From Paraburkholderia acidisoli (GTDB lineage Bacteria > Pseudomonadota > Gammaproteobacteria > Burkholderiales > Burkholderiaceae), in assembly GCF_009789675.1 (NCBI RefSeq), contig NZ_CP046915.1, positions 620,001 to 684,000 on the forward strand: 64,000 nt of DNA. The letters are read 5' to 3'. The notes beneath the pieces are model-generated. The model had not been told where the DNA came from. It ran no database searches and saw only the letters and a program-made list of their open reading frames with translations. The translations under genes were made by a program, and so were the position numbers. Positions 8,355 to 17,567 of this stretch are shown one piece after another; the first letter of the stretch is position 1; the number at the start of each line of letters is the position of its first letter.

Positions 8355-9611
8355 GTGAAGTTCATCCACGCCGCAGACATTCACCTCGACAGCCCGCTCC
8401 ACGGTTTGAGCGCCTACGCCGACGCGCCCGCCGCGCAATTGCGCAACGCCACGCGCGAAGCGCTGCGCCTGCTTGTCGATCGCGCACTCGAAGAAGAGGT
8501 CGCGTTCGTCGTGATCGCCGGCGATCTTTACGACGGCGACTGGAAAGACCACAACACCGGCATTTTCTTCGGCCAGCAAATGGGGCGCTTGCGCAAGGCG
8601 GGCATACGCGTGTTCGCGTTGTGGGGCAATCACGACGCCGAAAGCGAAATGACGAAGAAACTCACGCTGCCCGACAACGTGATCGTGTTCAATCATCGCA
8701 AGCCGGAGACGCATCGCCTCGACGAATTCAACGTGGCGCTGCATGGGCAAAGCTTTCGCGACAAAGCGGTGACCGACAATCTCGCCGTGAATTATCCGCC
8801 GCCCGTGCCCGGCTATTACAACATCGGCGTGCTGCATACGGCGCTCGAAGGCTACACCGCGCATGCCACTTACGCGCCGTGCACGCGCGCGGAATTGCAC
8901 GCGAAGGGTTACGACTACTGGGCGCTCGGTCACGTGCACGAGTTTCAGCAGTGGTCCGGGCCATCCACCATCGTGTTTCCCGGCAATCTGCAAGGAAGGC
9001 ACATCCGCGAGACGGGCCGGCGCGGCGCTGTGCTCGTGAGCGTCGATGGCGCACGCACCGAGGTCGAGCGACTGTACCTGGACGTGTTGCGCTGGGAAGC
9101 GGTGCGTGTGGATGCGAGCGATTGTCTGAGCATCGCCGATCTCTCGCGCAAGATCGGTGCGGCGCTCGAAGCGTTGTTGAGTGTGGATGCGCACGTGCCG
9201 CGCGCGGTACGCGTGACCGTGACGGGCAAGACGCCCGCGCATGGACTCTTCTTCGGCCGCGCCACGCAATTGCGCGCGGAGGTGCTGAATCAGATCGGCA
9301 TCATCGGCAACGACAAATTGTGGCTCGAAAAGGTCAAGGTGGAAACCGAAACCGCCGCAGCCGATCCCAGCGCCGCGCACCACGAGCCGCTCGAAGCGCT
9401 CGCCGACCTGAAGCAGATCCTCGAAGCCGCCGCGCAAGACCCGGAATTTCTCGCGCTGCTCGAACGCGACCTGCGGCCCTTCGTCGGCAAGGTGCGCAGC
9501 GAAGTGAAGGAAGAGGCGCGGCTGCTCGATTTCGCACGCGAAGCGAAACTCGCCGCGCTCGTCGAGCAAGTCGGTCCCGCGCTGCTGGCGCGTCTTTCCA
9601 CGGGAGAATGA
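8355..9611 (+). CDS. SbcD/Mre11-like DNA repair exonuclease (YhaO type)
   Basis: 418-residue metallophosphoesterase expected to act as the nuclease subunit of an SbcCD-like complex in DNA end processing. Metal-binding motifs are visible: ADIH (7-10), GDLYD (56-60), GNHD (91-94), and later HTALEG and LGHVH. The C-terminal part lacks known catalytic motifs. Three bases separate it from the very large ATPase gene downstream, the usual pairing of YhaO with YhaN. An upstream Shine-Dalgarno (GAGGACAG) precedes the ATG. Confidence 0.9.
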   Translation: MKFIHAADIHLDSPLHGLSAYADAPAAQLRNATREALRLLVDRALEEEVAFVVIAGDLYDGDWKDHNTGIFFGQQMGRLRKAGIRVFALWGNHDAESEMTKKLTLPDNVIVFNHRKPETHRLDEFNVALHGQSFRDKAVTDNLAVNYPPPVPGYYNIGVLHTALEGYTAHATYAPCTRAELHAKGYDYWALGHVHEFQQWSGPSTIVFPGNLQGRHIRETGRRGAVLVSVDGARTEVERLYLDVLRWEAVRVDASDCLSIADLSRKIGAALEALLSVDAHVPRAVRVTVTGKTPAHGLFFGRATQLRAEVLNQIGIIGNDKLWLEKVKVETETAAADPSAAHHEPLEALADLKQILEAAAQDPEFLALLERDLRPFVGKVRSEVKEEARLLDFAREAKLAALVEQVGPALLARLSTGE

Positions 9612-9614
9612 GCG

Positions 9615-12600
9615 GTGCGTTTGAAGCAACTCGATCTGATCAAATACGGCAAGTTCACGGATTCGACTTTGTCGTTCCCGCGCGCCTCGTTCGACTTTCA
9701 CGTGATCGTGGGGCCGAACGAGGCGGGCAAGTCCACGGTCCGCACCGCCGTTTCCGAATTGCTGTTCGGCATGCGTCTGCAAACGCCGCTCGACTTCCTG
9801 CACGGCACGCCCGAATTGCGTCTTGGCGGGGTGCTCGAAAACGGCGGCGAGACGCACGCGTTTCATCGCGCGCGCGGCCGCAATTCGCTGCGCTCGCCGC
9901 TCGACGACAAACTGCCCGATGACTTTCTCGCGGCGCTGCTCGATGGCGCGAGCAAGGAGTTTTTCGAGCAGATGTTCGGGCTCGATCACGCGCGTCTCGT
10001 CGAAGGCGGCCGCAGCATTCTCGATGCGTCCGACAAGCTCGGCCAGGTGCTGTTCGAATCGGCCGCGGGTGTTGGCAGTCTCGGGCCCGTGCGCGAAGAA
10101 CTCGAAGCGCGCGCGACTGAACTCTGGGCGCCGCGCCGCAACAGCAGTGCGTATGCCCAGGCCGAAGCGGCCTTCGCGCAGGCATCGGCGGAATTGAAGG
10201 CCGCGCAGGTGCGCACGCGCGATTGGGTCGAGAAGAAAGACGCGCTCGATAGCGTCGATCAGGCTATCGCCGATCTTCGCACCGAACAGCGCGCGCTCGA
10301 AGGCCAGCGCGCGAAACTCGAACGCGTGCGTCGCCTCGCGCCCTATCTCGCGGAACTCGCCCGCAAACGCGACGCGTTGGCCGAGCTGGGCGAAGTCGTC
10401 GAATTGCCGCCTGGCGCGTATGCCGATCTCGCGAAGGCGCAGGGCGACATTGCCGCCGAGCGCAAATTGCACGAAGCGCGCGAAGCCGAAGTGCGCGACA
10501 AGGAAGCCGCGCGCGACGCGTTCACCCCCGACGCGCCGGCGCTCGCACTGGCCGCCGAAATCGACGCGCTCGACGCGCTGCGCGGCGCCTGCGCGAATCA
10601 TCCGCGCGAATTGCTCAAATGCGAAACGGAGATCGAAACGCATCGGGACGCCGCGTTCACCGCCGCCGCGCAACTCGGTTGGCCCGGCGACGAAGCCGCG
10701 CTGCTCGCCGCGTTGCCGGGCGCGTTGGCGCTGAAGACGGTGACCAACGTGTTGCGCGACCATGGCGTGCGCGAGCAGGCGCTTGAAACCGCACGCGATG
10801 CGTGCGACGAGCAGGCGCGCAAGCTCGCGCAACTGCAGGCGCAACTCGCGAATCTGCGAGCCGTGGAGGTATCGCATGCGTTGCGCGCGGCGCTCGAGAC
10901 CGCGCGCGATTTCCGTCATCACGCGGCCGAAGACAGCGCGCTAGAACGCGAGATCGCGCAGGTGCAACGCACGCTCGACCAGAAGCTCGACGCGTTGGGG
11001 CAGTGGCGCATGAGCATCATGGTATTGCGCGCGCTCGACGTGCCTTCGGCTGCGCGCCTTGCCGCGTTGCAAAAGGAAGAAAGCGAACGCGCGAGCGCGC
11101 TGGCCAATGCGCGCGAAGCCGCCGAATCGGCGGACGCCGAAGCGCAACAGCTCGCGTTGCAGGAGCGGCATTTCACGGAGGGCAACAAGGTCGTCACGAA
11201 CGCCGAGGTGCAGCAGGCGCGCACGCGCCGCAACGAGGCGTGGGATGCCGTGAAAAGCGCGCGTGTCGTGCTCGCGGAGGGCGCGCCTATCGTCGACGAT
11301 GCCATGCGTCTTGCCGATGAACTCGTCGACGCGCAACTCGGCACGTCGCAGGCCGCGGCGGCGTTGCAGAACCTGCGTCAACAACTGGAAATCGCGCGAA
11401 CGAATGCCGAACGTAAGCACACCGTAGCAACGGATCGCGCACGGGAATTCGAAGCGTTTCAAGCAACGTGGCAACACATTGCCGAACGCGCGAAGGTGCC
11501 GGGCATGCCGCTCGCCGACATGAGCGCGTGGCTCGCGCATCGCGAAGCCGCGCTTGCCGCGCACGCCGAATGCGAGCGGCGCGAAGCGGCCTATGCCCAA
11601 AGCCGTGCCGCACGCGAAGCCGCGCATGCGGCGCTCGTGGACGCGTTGGCGAACGTGCCCGGCATCGATCGCGCCGACGCGCTGCCGACACTCGTCAACG
11701 CCACCGACACTTACGTGCAGGCGGCGCAGAAGAACGCGGGGCAACGCGAAAGTCTCGAAGCGCAATGGCGTGACGCCGAGCGCGAACACGAAGGCGCGCA
11801 AACCAGGCGCCATGCCGCGCAAAGCGCGTATGAGGCCTGGCAAGCGCAGTGGCGCGAAGCGCTGGCGCAAGCGAATCTCGACGCGCGCGCGGCCACGCTC
11901 GCAGCGGCGGAAGGCGCGGTCGACCTCGCGAATGCCGTGGCCGCCGCCTTCGCCGAAGCCCAGGCGCCGCGCCATCGGGTTCGTGCGATCCGCGCGGAAA
12001 TGGCGGGCTTCGACGCCGAAGCGCGCCGGCTCGCTCAACAACTGGCGCCCGAACTCGTCGCGAACGACCTGTTCGTGTCGAACGACGCATTCGACATTGC
12101 GCGCACGCTCGCCGCGCGGCTCGCGCACGCGCGCGATACGGCGCGCTCGCTCGCGCAGGCCGAGGCCGAATTGCAGCGCGCCCGCACGCGTGCCGCCGAC
12201 GCGGCTACGTCCATCGCCAGCGCGCAGGCCCGCATCGAACCTATTCTCGATCTCGCGGGCGCGAATACGATCGAGGCGGCGCTGCCACTGGCCGAGCGCT
12301 CGAACGCGCGGCGAGCGCTGGTCGACGCAATCGCGGCCGCGCAGGACGCGCTCGTGCGCGACGGCGACGGCCTCACGCAAGACGCCATTGCCGCCGAGAT
12401 CGCGCAGCAAGCTATTGCCGAGGTACCGGCCTTGCTCGAAGCGTTGAAGCAGCAACTCGACGCCCTCGGCACGAAACTGAGCACGAATCTGCAGGCGCAA
12501 GTCACCGCTTCGCAAGCGTTCGAGGCGATCAACGGTCAGGCGAACGCGGCGCTCGCCGAAGCAAAGCGTCAGGAAGCCCTGAGCGCGATGACCGACGCGG

Positions 12601-13100
12601 CCGAGGAATATATCGAGGCCGCCACGGCGTCGCGCCTGCTCAAATGGGCAACCGACCGCTATCGCGACCAGAAACAAGGCCCGATGCTGCGACGCGCGGG
12701 CGAGATATTCAGCGGGCTCACGCTCGGTGAATTCACGCGGCTCGTGGTGGACAACGAACGCACGCCGCCCGCGTTGCACGCGCGCCGCCATAGCGGCAAA
12801 CCGGTGGAAGTGACTGGCATGAGCGAAGGCACGCGCGATCAGCTATTTCTCGCGTTGCGCATTGCGGCACTCGAATTGCAACTGGCGAGCAAAGCGGCAT
12901 TGCCATTCGTCGCCGACGATCTCTTTATCAATTTCGACGACGGCCGCTCGAAAGCGGGATTCGCGGCATTGCGCGAACTTTCCGCGAAAACCCAAGTGTT
13001 GTTTCTCACGCACCACGACCATCTTTTGCCGTTGATTCGCGATGTTTTCGGTGCTCGGGTCAATGTCGTGGAGTTGCAGCGCACCGCATTGACGGCCTGA
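9615..13100 (+). CDS. SbcC-like coiled-coil ATPase (YhaN type)
   Basis: 1161-residue SMC/Rad50-like ATPase, partner of the preceding nuclease. Walker A is GPNEAGKST (33-41) near the N-terminus. A very long Ala/Glu/Arg-rich coiled coil fills the middle. The C-terminal signature SEGTRDQLFLALR and Walker B (FVADDLFINFDD), followed by THHDH, close the ATP site. The start is GTG at 9615 with GGGAGA in front. YhaN-type proteins lack the zinc hook of true SbcC, and I see no CxxC. The strong codon bias produces long antisense frames across it. Confidence 0.9.
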   Translation: MRLKQLDLIKYGKFTDSTLSFPRASFDFHVIVGPNEAGKSTVRTAVSELLFGMRLQTPLDFLHGTPELRLGGVLENGGETHAFHRARGRNSLRSPLDDKLPDDFLAALLDGASKEFFEQMFGLDHARLVEGGRSILDASDKLGQVLFESAAGVGSLGPVREELEARATELWAPRRNSSAYAQAEAAFAQASAELKAAQVRTRDWVEKKDALDSVDQAIADLRTEQRALEGQRAKLERVRRLAPYLAELARKRDALAELGEVVELPPGAYADLAKAQGDIAAERKLHEAREAEVRDKEAARDAFTPDAPALALAAEIDALDALRGACANHPRELLKCETEIETHRDAAFTAAAQLGWPGDEAALLAALPGALALKTVTNVLRDHGVREQALETARDACDEQARKLAQLQAQLANLRAVEVSHALRAALETARDFRHHAAEDSALEREIAQVQRTLDQKLDALGQWRMSIMVLRALDVPSAARLAALQKEESERASALANAREAAESADAEAQQLALQERHFTEGNKVVTNAEVQQARTRRNEAWDAVKSARVVLAEGAPIVDDAMRLADELVDAQLGTSQAAAALQNLRQQLEIARTNAERKHTVATDRAREFEAFQATWQHIAERAKVPGMPLADMSAWLAHREAALAAHAECERREAAYAQSRAAREAAHAALVDALANVPGIDRADALPTLVNATDTYVQAAQKNAGQRESLEAQWRDAEREHEGAQTRRHAAQSAYEAWQAQWREALAQANLDARAATLAAAEGAVDLANAVAAAFAEAQAPRHRVRAIRAEMAGFDAEARRLAQQLAPELVANDLFVSNDAFDIARTLAARLAHARDTARSLAQAEAELQRARTRAADAATSIASAQARIEPILDLAGANTIEAALPLAERSNARRALVDAIAAAQDALVRDGDGLTQDAIAAEIAQQAIAEVPALLEALKQQLDALGTKLSTNLQAQVTASQAFEAINGQANAALAEAKRQEALSAMTDAAEEYIEAATASRLLKWATDRYRDQKQGPMLRRAGEIFSGLTLGEFTRLVVDNERTPPALHARRHSGKPVEVTGMSEGTRDQLFLALRIAALELQLASKAALPFVADDLFINFDDGRSKAGFAALRELSAKTQVLFLTHHDHLLPLIRDVFGARVNVVELQRTALTA

Positions 13101-13140
13101 TTTGTCGCGTGATTTGTCGCGAAACGGACGCATCGAATTT

Positions 13141-13201
13141 GCAATATCGGGAAACTTGACATCATAATAAAAGTGCCTTTTGCGACTCACCCCGATATTG
13201 C
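13141..13201. promoter_or_regulatory. 11-bp inverted repeat in the H-NS promoter region
   Basis: GCAATATCGGG (13141-13151) is exactly mirrored by CCCGATATTGC (13191-13201) with 39 bases between, containing TTGACA at 13156-13161. The pair lies 70-130 bp ahead of the H-NS start and could be a looping operator or an autoregulatory site. Confidence 0.45.
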
Positions 13202-13271
13202 GTTCGATTTGCATTGGTCGAATGGGAATATTGAAGGGTGCCCGTAAAAAAACGTGAGTAAGGAGGTTTGA

Positions 13272-13751
13272 ATGGTCACCCTGGATGCAATCCAATTGAA
13301 GATTTCGAAACTGCAAAAGCAGGCCGAATCGCTCGTCCAACAACGGACCTCGAGCGGCCTCACGAAGATTCGCGATCTGATGGCGAAGCACGGTTTGAGC
13401 GTGGCCGATATCGAGCAATTCATTGGCAAGCGGCGTGGCCGCAAGCCTGCCGCAGGCGCCAAAAGCGCGACGAAAACCGCGGTAAAACGCACCGTTGCGC
13501 CGAAATATGCCGATCCGAAAACCGGTGCCACGTGGACGGGCCGTGGCCTCGCGCCCGTATGGATTCGCGACGTGAAGAACCGCTCGAAGTTCCTGATCGA
13601 CGGCAGCGCGGCGAACGGCGCGGCCAAACCGGCGGCCCGCAAGACCGCGGCGAAGAAAACCGCCAAAACGGCCGCACGTCCCGCGGCGAAAAAGACCGCA
13701 ATTAAGCGAACGCTTGCGAAGAAAGCCGCGCGTAAAGCCGCCGCGCACTAG
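13272..13751 (+). CDS. H-NS-family nucleoid protein with H1-like tail
   Basis: 159 residues. An N-terminal oligomerisation helix (about 1-50) is followed by the H-NS DNA-binding core at roughly 80-105 (DPKTGATWTGRGLAPVWI). An unusually long Ala/Lys/Arg-rich tail (about 120-159, repeats of AAKKTA/ARKTAAKK) resembles histone H1. Such tails are known in Burkholderia H-NS homologues and are expected to raise non-specific DNA affinity. An ideal Shine-Dalgarno AGGAGG (13261-13266) precedes the ATG. Its placement on a secondary replicon suggests a role in silencing accessory genes, which is inference. Confidence 0.9.
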   Translation: MVTLDAIQLKISKLQKQAESLVQQRTSSGLTKIRDLMAKHGLSVADIEQFIGKRRGRKPAAGAKSATKTAVKRTVAPKYADPKTGATWTGRGLAPVWIRDVKNRSKFLIDGSAANGAAKPAARKTAAKKTAKTAARPAAKKTAIKRTLAKKAARKAAAH

Positions 13752-13772
13752 ATTCATGCGCAATGGCGCATA

Positions 13773-13810
13773 AAAAAGGCCGCCCGGTTACCCTGCCGGG
13801 CGGCCTTTTT
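13773..13810. terminator. Bidirectional rho-independent terminator
   Basis: A 10-bp stem GGCCGCCCGG / CCGGGCGGCC with loop TTACCCTG, flanked by six A before and five T after. It serves the H-NS gene on the plus strand and the convergent MFS gene on the minus strand. Confidence 0.9.
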
Positions 13811-13826
13811 GTTGGCGTTCGCGGCT

Positions 13827-15224
13827 TCAGTGACTGATCGTTTCGAGCGCGAGCCCGCGCGTGACGGGTCCCAGCACGATCATCACGATCCCCACCAGCA
13901 TCGAGGCGCCGATGAATACCGCAACGCCTGGCACTCCGTAGTGATGCAACAGGATGCCGATGGCGAGGCCGGCGAAGGCGGCCGCAATGCGGCTCCACGA
14001 ATACACGAAACCTACGGCGCGGGCCCGCACGCGCGTGGGATAGAGTTCGGCCTGATAGCCGTGATACGCATACGACATCACATTGGAGGCCAGCGTGAAC
14101 ATTACGCCCAGCACGATGAGCAGCCACGGCTGCGAAGCCTGCGCAAAGAGCGTGATGACAACGCCCATCGTCAGCAAGCCGCCAATAATCTGCGTCTTGC
14201 GCTCGAGTTTGTCGGCGAACCACACGCCAATGAGCGGCCCGAACGGATTGGCAATGGCGATCACGAACGCGTAGGCAAGGCTTTGCGTGACGTGCACGCC
14301 GCGCTCGATCAGCAAGGTCGGTACCCACGCGGCGAAGCCGTAAAAGCCGATGACCTGCGCCATATTGAAGATCGACAGAATGACCGTGCGCCGCAGATAC
14401 GGTGCGCGCAACACTTCGCCGAGCGAACCGCGGCCCGCTTTTTCGACCACGATCGGCCCGGGGGGCGGCAAGGCGACGCCTGTCTCGGCCGTCACGCGGC
14501 GTTCGATATCGGCGACGATCTGCTCGGCTTCTTCCTCGCGACCGTTGCGCGCGAGCCAGCGCGGGCTTTCGGGAATGCGGCGGCGCAGGAACCACACGGC
14601 GACGGCACCCACGGAGCCGATCAGAATCACGATGCGCCAATAGTCGAGCCCGAGCGGCTGCGTGTCTTTGAGGATATAGGCGAGAAACGCCACCACGGGC
14701 ACGACGCTGAAGGTGATGAATTGATTGACTGCGTAGGCGCGGCCACGCTCGGCGCTGGGAATGAGTTCGGAAATATATGTGTCGATGGTGACGAGTTCGA
14801 TACCAATGCCGATACCCGCAATGAAGCGCCAGATATTGAGTGCGAGTCCCGTGGTTTGAAACGCCATGATGGCGGTGCACACCACGTACCAGATCAGTGA
14901 CCACGTGAAAATCATGCGGCGGCCGAAGCGGTCGGCGACCTGGCCGAACACGAGCGCGCCCAGCCATAATCCCGCGAACGTCGAGAACACGAACGTGCCG
15001 AAGCCCGCGACCTTGAGCGGCCCGAGCGCGGAAAAGAAACCCAGCGAAGCAGGGGTGAACAAACCCGAATGCACCATGCCGGGCGCGACATAGCCCGTGA
15101 AAAACAGGTCGTAGAATTCGAATATGCCGCCGAGTGAAAGCAGAATCACCATCGTCCAGACCGTGCGTGAAGGCGGCAGCCGATCGAAACGCGCGGCGAT
15201 TTCCGCCGATTTTTCCATGGACAT
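13827..15224 (-). CDS. MFS transporter, metabolite:H+ symporter type
   Basis: 465 residues with about 12 hydrophobic segments. The typical MFS loop motif (GQVADRFGRR) follows TM2, and RIPESPRWL with a central loop is of the sugar/metabolite symporter type. I chose the ATG at 15224 (MSMEKSAEIAARFD) with GAGG upstream; the frame is open further but that part is not membrane-like. Substrate cannot be told from the sequence. It stands alone, convergent with the H-NS gene. Confidence 0.85.
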   Translation of the reverse strand: MSMEKSAEIAARFDRLPPSRTVWTMVILLSLGGIFEFYDLFFTGYVAPGMVHSGLFTPASLGFFSALGPLKVAGFGTFVFSTFAGLWLGALVFGQVADRFGRRMIFTWSLIWYVVCTAIMAFQTTGLALNIWRFIAGIGIGIELVTIDTYISELIPSAERGRAYAVNQFITFSVVPVVAFLAYILKDTQPLGLDYWRIVILIGSVGAVAVWFLRRRIPESPRWLARNGREEEAEQIVADIERRVTAETGVALPPPGPIVVEKAGRGSLGEVLRAPYLRRTVILSIFNMAQVIGFYGFAAWVPTLLIERGVHVTQSLAYAFVIAIANPFGPLIGVWFADKLERKTQIIGGLLTMGVVITLFAQASQPWLLIVLGVMFTLASNVMSYAYHGYQAELYPTRVRARAVGFVYSWSRIAAAFAGLAIGILLHHYGVPGVAVFIGASMLVGIVMIVLGPVTRGLALETISH

Positions 15225-15493
15225 CGCGAGCCTCATTACAGTTTGAAAGCGCGAGAAACGTGGCCGATTGGAAAAACGCGGGCCATGTCGCCAGCTTATT
15301 GATGGTGTGACACGGAGGCACCTGGTTGAAACCCACACGGGCGCCGAACACGACGCCGTGAGCGCGATGCGGCGACTGAAAATGCGAGTGAGTTTTTTTC
15401 TCGCCGGGAGCCGACGAATCAGCGATTAGGCAAATCAGCGAAACGGCCAATCGGCGAATCGACACACGTCCCGCCGATCGCAGTGAGTTCGCG

Positions 15494-16018
15494 CTATTGC
15501 GGTTGCGCCGTCAACGTACGCAATTGCTCGACCAATTTCATGGCGGGGCTCGGCAGAATGCCGTAACGCCGCCGGAACGCGGTGAGCGTGCGCCGGCCTT
15601 CCACGCCCGGCAACGCCGTTTTCGCCCGCACGTAAGGCGCCAGCGAACTCCGGCCGAACTGCGCGCGAGCCCACGCCGGCGGGTTGCGCAACCACGCGAG
15701 TTCGTCGCGCATCAAGGCGGCCGCGTGCGACGGCGTCGCCACCATGACAGCCGCTTCCCACGCGTCGCAGGTCAGCACTTCGCCGCCCGCGTGAATCACG
15801 TCGATCTCGCGGCCGCTTGTGGCCGCGGCGATCTGCGGCCAGGTTCGTGTGGCGAAGCCGCCTTCGGCGCGCAGGTCGCTTGCCGCGAGTCCGGCGAACA
15901 GCAGTTCGCGGTGCGGCAGTTCACGCGTGACCATCTGCGCGACGACCCGCGCGATCAGCAGGTCGCCGAAGTTGTGACGGTCGAAAGCACCAAAGACGAC
16001 GACGGGCGGTTGTGGCAT
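15494..16018 (-). CDS. Polysaccharide pyruvyl transferase N-terminal-like protein, short
   Basis: 174 residues from the ATG at 16018 (MPQPPVVVFGAFDRHNFGDLL). The GxFDRxNFGDLL start and the later DVIHAGGEVLT resemble the N-terminal half of polysaccharide pyruvyl transferases, which are usually 300-400 residues. The C-terminal half, with the nucleotide-binding part, is missing and I find no continuation in another frame. It is either a short stand-alone family member or a truncated gene. The frame continues upstream into a Leu/Val run coded by a 12-bp tandem repeat, which I do not take as coding. Confidence 0.55.
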   Translation of the reverse strand: MPQPPVVVFGAFDRHNFGDLLIARVVAQMVTRELPHRELLFAGLAASDLRAEGGFATRTWPQIAAATSGREIDVIHAGGEVLTCDAWEAAVMVATPSHAAALMRDELAWLRNPPAWARAQFGRSSLAPYVRAKTALPGVEGRRTLTAFRRRYGILPSPAMKLVEQLRTLTAQPQ

Positions 16019-16114
16019 GGCGGGTCCAAGGTTCGCGCGAGCGTAAGTGTAAGCGCTCACCCTCGCGCAACCGGCGCGACGATGCGGGGAGAGGCCAGGC
16101 GCCGTAGCCGCTCG

Positions 16115-16162
16115 CAATAGCAAAACCAATAGCAAAACCAATAGCAAAACCAATCGCAAAAC
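16115..16162. repeat. 12-bp tandem repeat, four units
   Basis: CAATAGCAAAAC occurs three times exactly and a fourth time with one change (CAATCGCAAAAC), upstream of the gene ending at 16018 and between divergent genes. Copy number is likely to vary between strains. Confidence 0.85.
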
Positions 16163-16194
16163 GTTAGCAATCCGGTCTCCTTATTCTCGTTTTA

Positions 16195-16211
16195 TTTGAA
16201 AATCATTCAAA
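16195..16211. promoter_or_regulatory. Inverted repeat TTTGAA-N5-TTCAAA
   Basis: Perfect 6-bp arms around AATCA, in the divergent region 85 bp ahead of the MFS start at 16296. Candidate operator for the LysR regulator encoded at 18247 in the same cluster; this link is inference. Confidence 0.4.
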
Positions 16212-16295
16212 AACCGGCCCAATTATCAAATCGTGCAGCGGTAAGCAGAATGACGTCACTTTCACCGTGTGGCTTTGCCTCGCAAGGAGACCGTC

Positions 16296-17489
16296 ATGCC
16301 GCTTCCAATTCTCGCCCTCGCGCTCAGCGCGTTTGCCATCGGCACCACCGAGTTCGTCATCATGGGCATCCTGCCCGACGTGGCGCACGCGCTTTCGGTG
16401 TCCATTCCGTCCGCCGGTCTGCTCGTGAGCGGGTACGCGCTGGGCGTCGCCGTCGGCGCGCCGTTGCTCGCGGTGCTCACGAGCCGCATGCCGCGCAAGT
16501 GGGCGCTGATGCTGCTGATGGGCATCTTCATCGTCGGTAACGTTTTGTGTGCAGTCGCGCCCGGCTACACGAGCCTGATGATCGCGCGTGTGGTCACGTC
16601 GTTCGCGCACGGTGCGTTCTTCGGCATCGGCTCGGTGGTGGCCGCCTCGCTCGTGCCGCCCGCGAAGCGCGCGAGCGCCGTTGCGCTCATGTTCACGGGC
16701 CTCGCGCTCGCCAACGTGCTGGGCGTGCCGCTCGGCACCTTCATCGGCCAGACGCTCGGCTGGCGCGCCGCGTTCTGGGCCGTTGCCGCAGCGGGCGGCC
16801 TTGCCGCCGTCGCCCTGTATGCGCTCGTGCCGGATGCGCACGACGCGAAGCCGGTCAGCCTCGCGCACGAAGTAGGCGTGCTCAAGCAGCCGCAAGTGTG
16901 GCTCGCGCTGCTGATGACGGTGCTCGGCTTCGGTGGTGTGTTCGTGGTGTTCACCTACATCACGCCGATACTCGAGCAGATGGGCGGCTTCGCGCCGCGC
17001 CAGGTCACGCCAATTCTCGTGCTGTTCGGCGTGGGCCTCGCAATTGGCAATGCGCTCGGTGGCAAGCTCGCCGACCGCGGCGTGATGCGGGCGCTGATGG
17101 GCGTGTTCCTCGCGCTGCTCGCGATCATGGCGATCTTCAGCCACACCATGCATCACCCGCTGGCTTCGCTCGTGACGATTTTCGCGTGGGGCGTCGCGGC
17201 GTTCGCGACGATTCCGGGCCTGCAAACCCGTGTGCTGAGCAAGGCCGCGAACGCGCCGAACCTCGCTTCCACGCTCAATATCGGCGCCTTCAATGTGGGC
17301 AACGCGATGGGCGCGTGGCTCGGCGGTCTCGCGCTTGCGCAAGGCCATGCGCTCGACACGTTGCCGATCATCGCCGCGGTGGTGACGGCGCTGGCGCTCG
17401 CCGTTACCGCGTTCGCCATGCGACTCGATCGCAAGGCAGCGGCTTCTGCCGCGGTTGCCGTCGGACACGACACGCAGGCTTCGATCTGA
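16296..17489 (+). CDS. MFS transporter, AraJ/YdhP-like (DHA1)
   Basis: 397 residues, about 12 membrane segments. The N-terminus LALSAFAIGTTEFVIMG and the motif GYALGVAVGAPLLA are characteristic of the AraJ/YdhP/PbuE inner-membrane efflux group. I chose the ATG at 16296 because AAGGAG (16284-16289) lies in front; an upstream ATG at 16269 would add nine residues without a ribosome site. It is followed on the same strand by a SnoaL-like gene and a LysR gene, so the three probably form one transcription unit. Likely exports a small metabolite or drug. Confidence 0.85.
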   Translation: MPLPILALALSAFAIGTTEFVIMGILPDVAHALSVSIPSAGLLVSGYALGVAVGAPLLAVLTSRMPRKWALMLLMGIFIVGNVLCAVAPGYTSLMIARVVTSFAHGAFFGIGSVVAASLVPPAKRASAVALMFTGLALANVLGVPLGTFIGQTLGWRAAFWAVAAAGGLAAVALYALVPDAHDAKPVSLAHEVGVLKQPQVWLALLMTVLGFGGVFVVFTYITPILEQMGGFAPRQVTPILVLFGVGLAIGNALGGKLADRGVMRALMGVFLALLAIMAIFSHTMHHPLASLVTIFAWGVAAFATIPGLQTRVLSKAANAPNLASTLNIGAFNVGNAMGAWLGGLALAQGHALDTLPIIAAVVTALALAVTAFAMRLDRKAAASAAVAVGHDTQASI

Positions 17490-17567
17490 CTTTCGCCCGT
17501 GACGTTCGCCCGTGACTTCCACGCCACGCGCTGACTAACTCACTCACTCATTCAAGAGGATTCGATC

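Noticed and set aside
8337..10922. Antisense open frame of 861 codons opposite the SbcD/SbcC-like genes
   Set aside because: It lies opposite genes with clear catalytic motifs, is Arg/His-rich without domain features, and results from the strong GC codon bias. The same holds for 10941-12791, 29405-32029 and 26181-28721.
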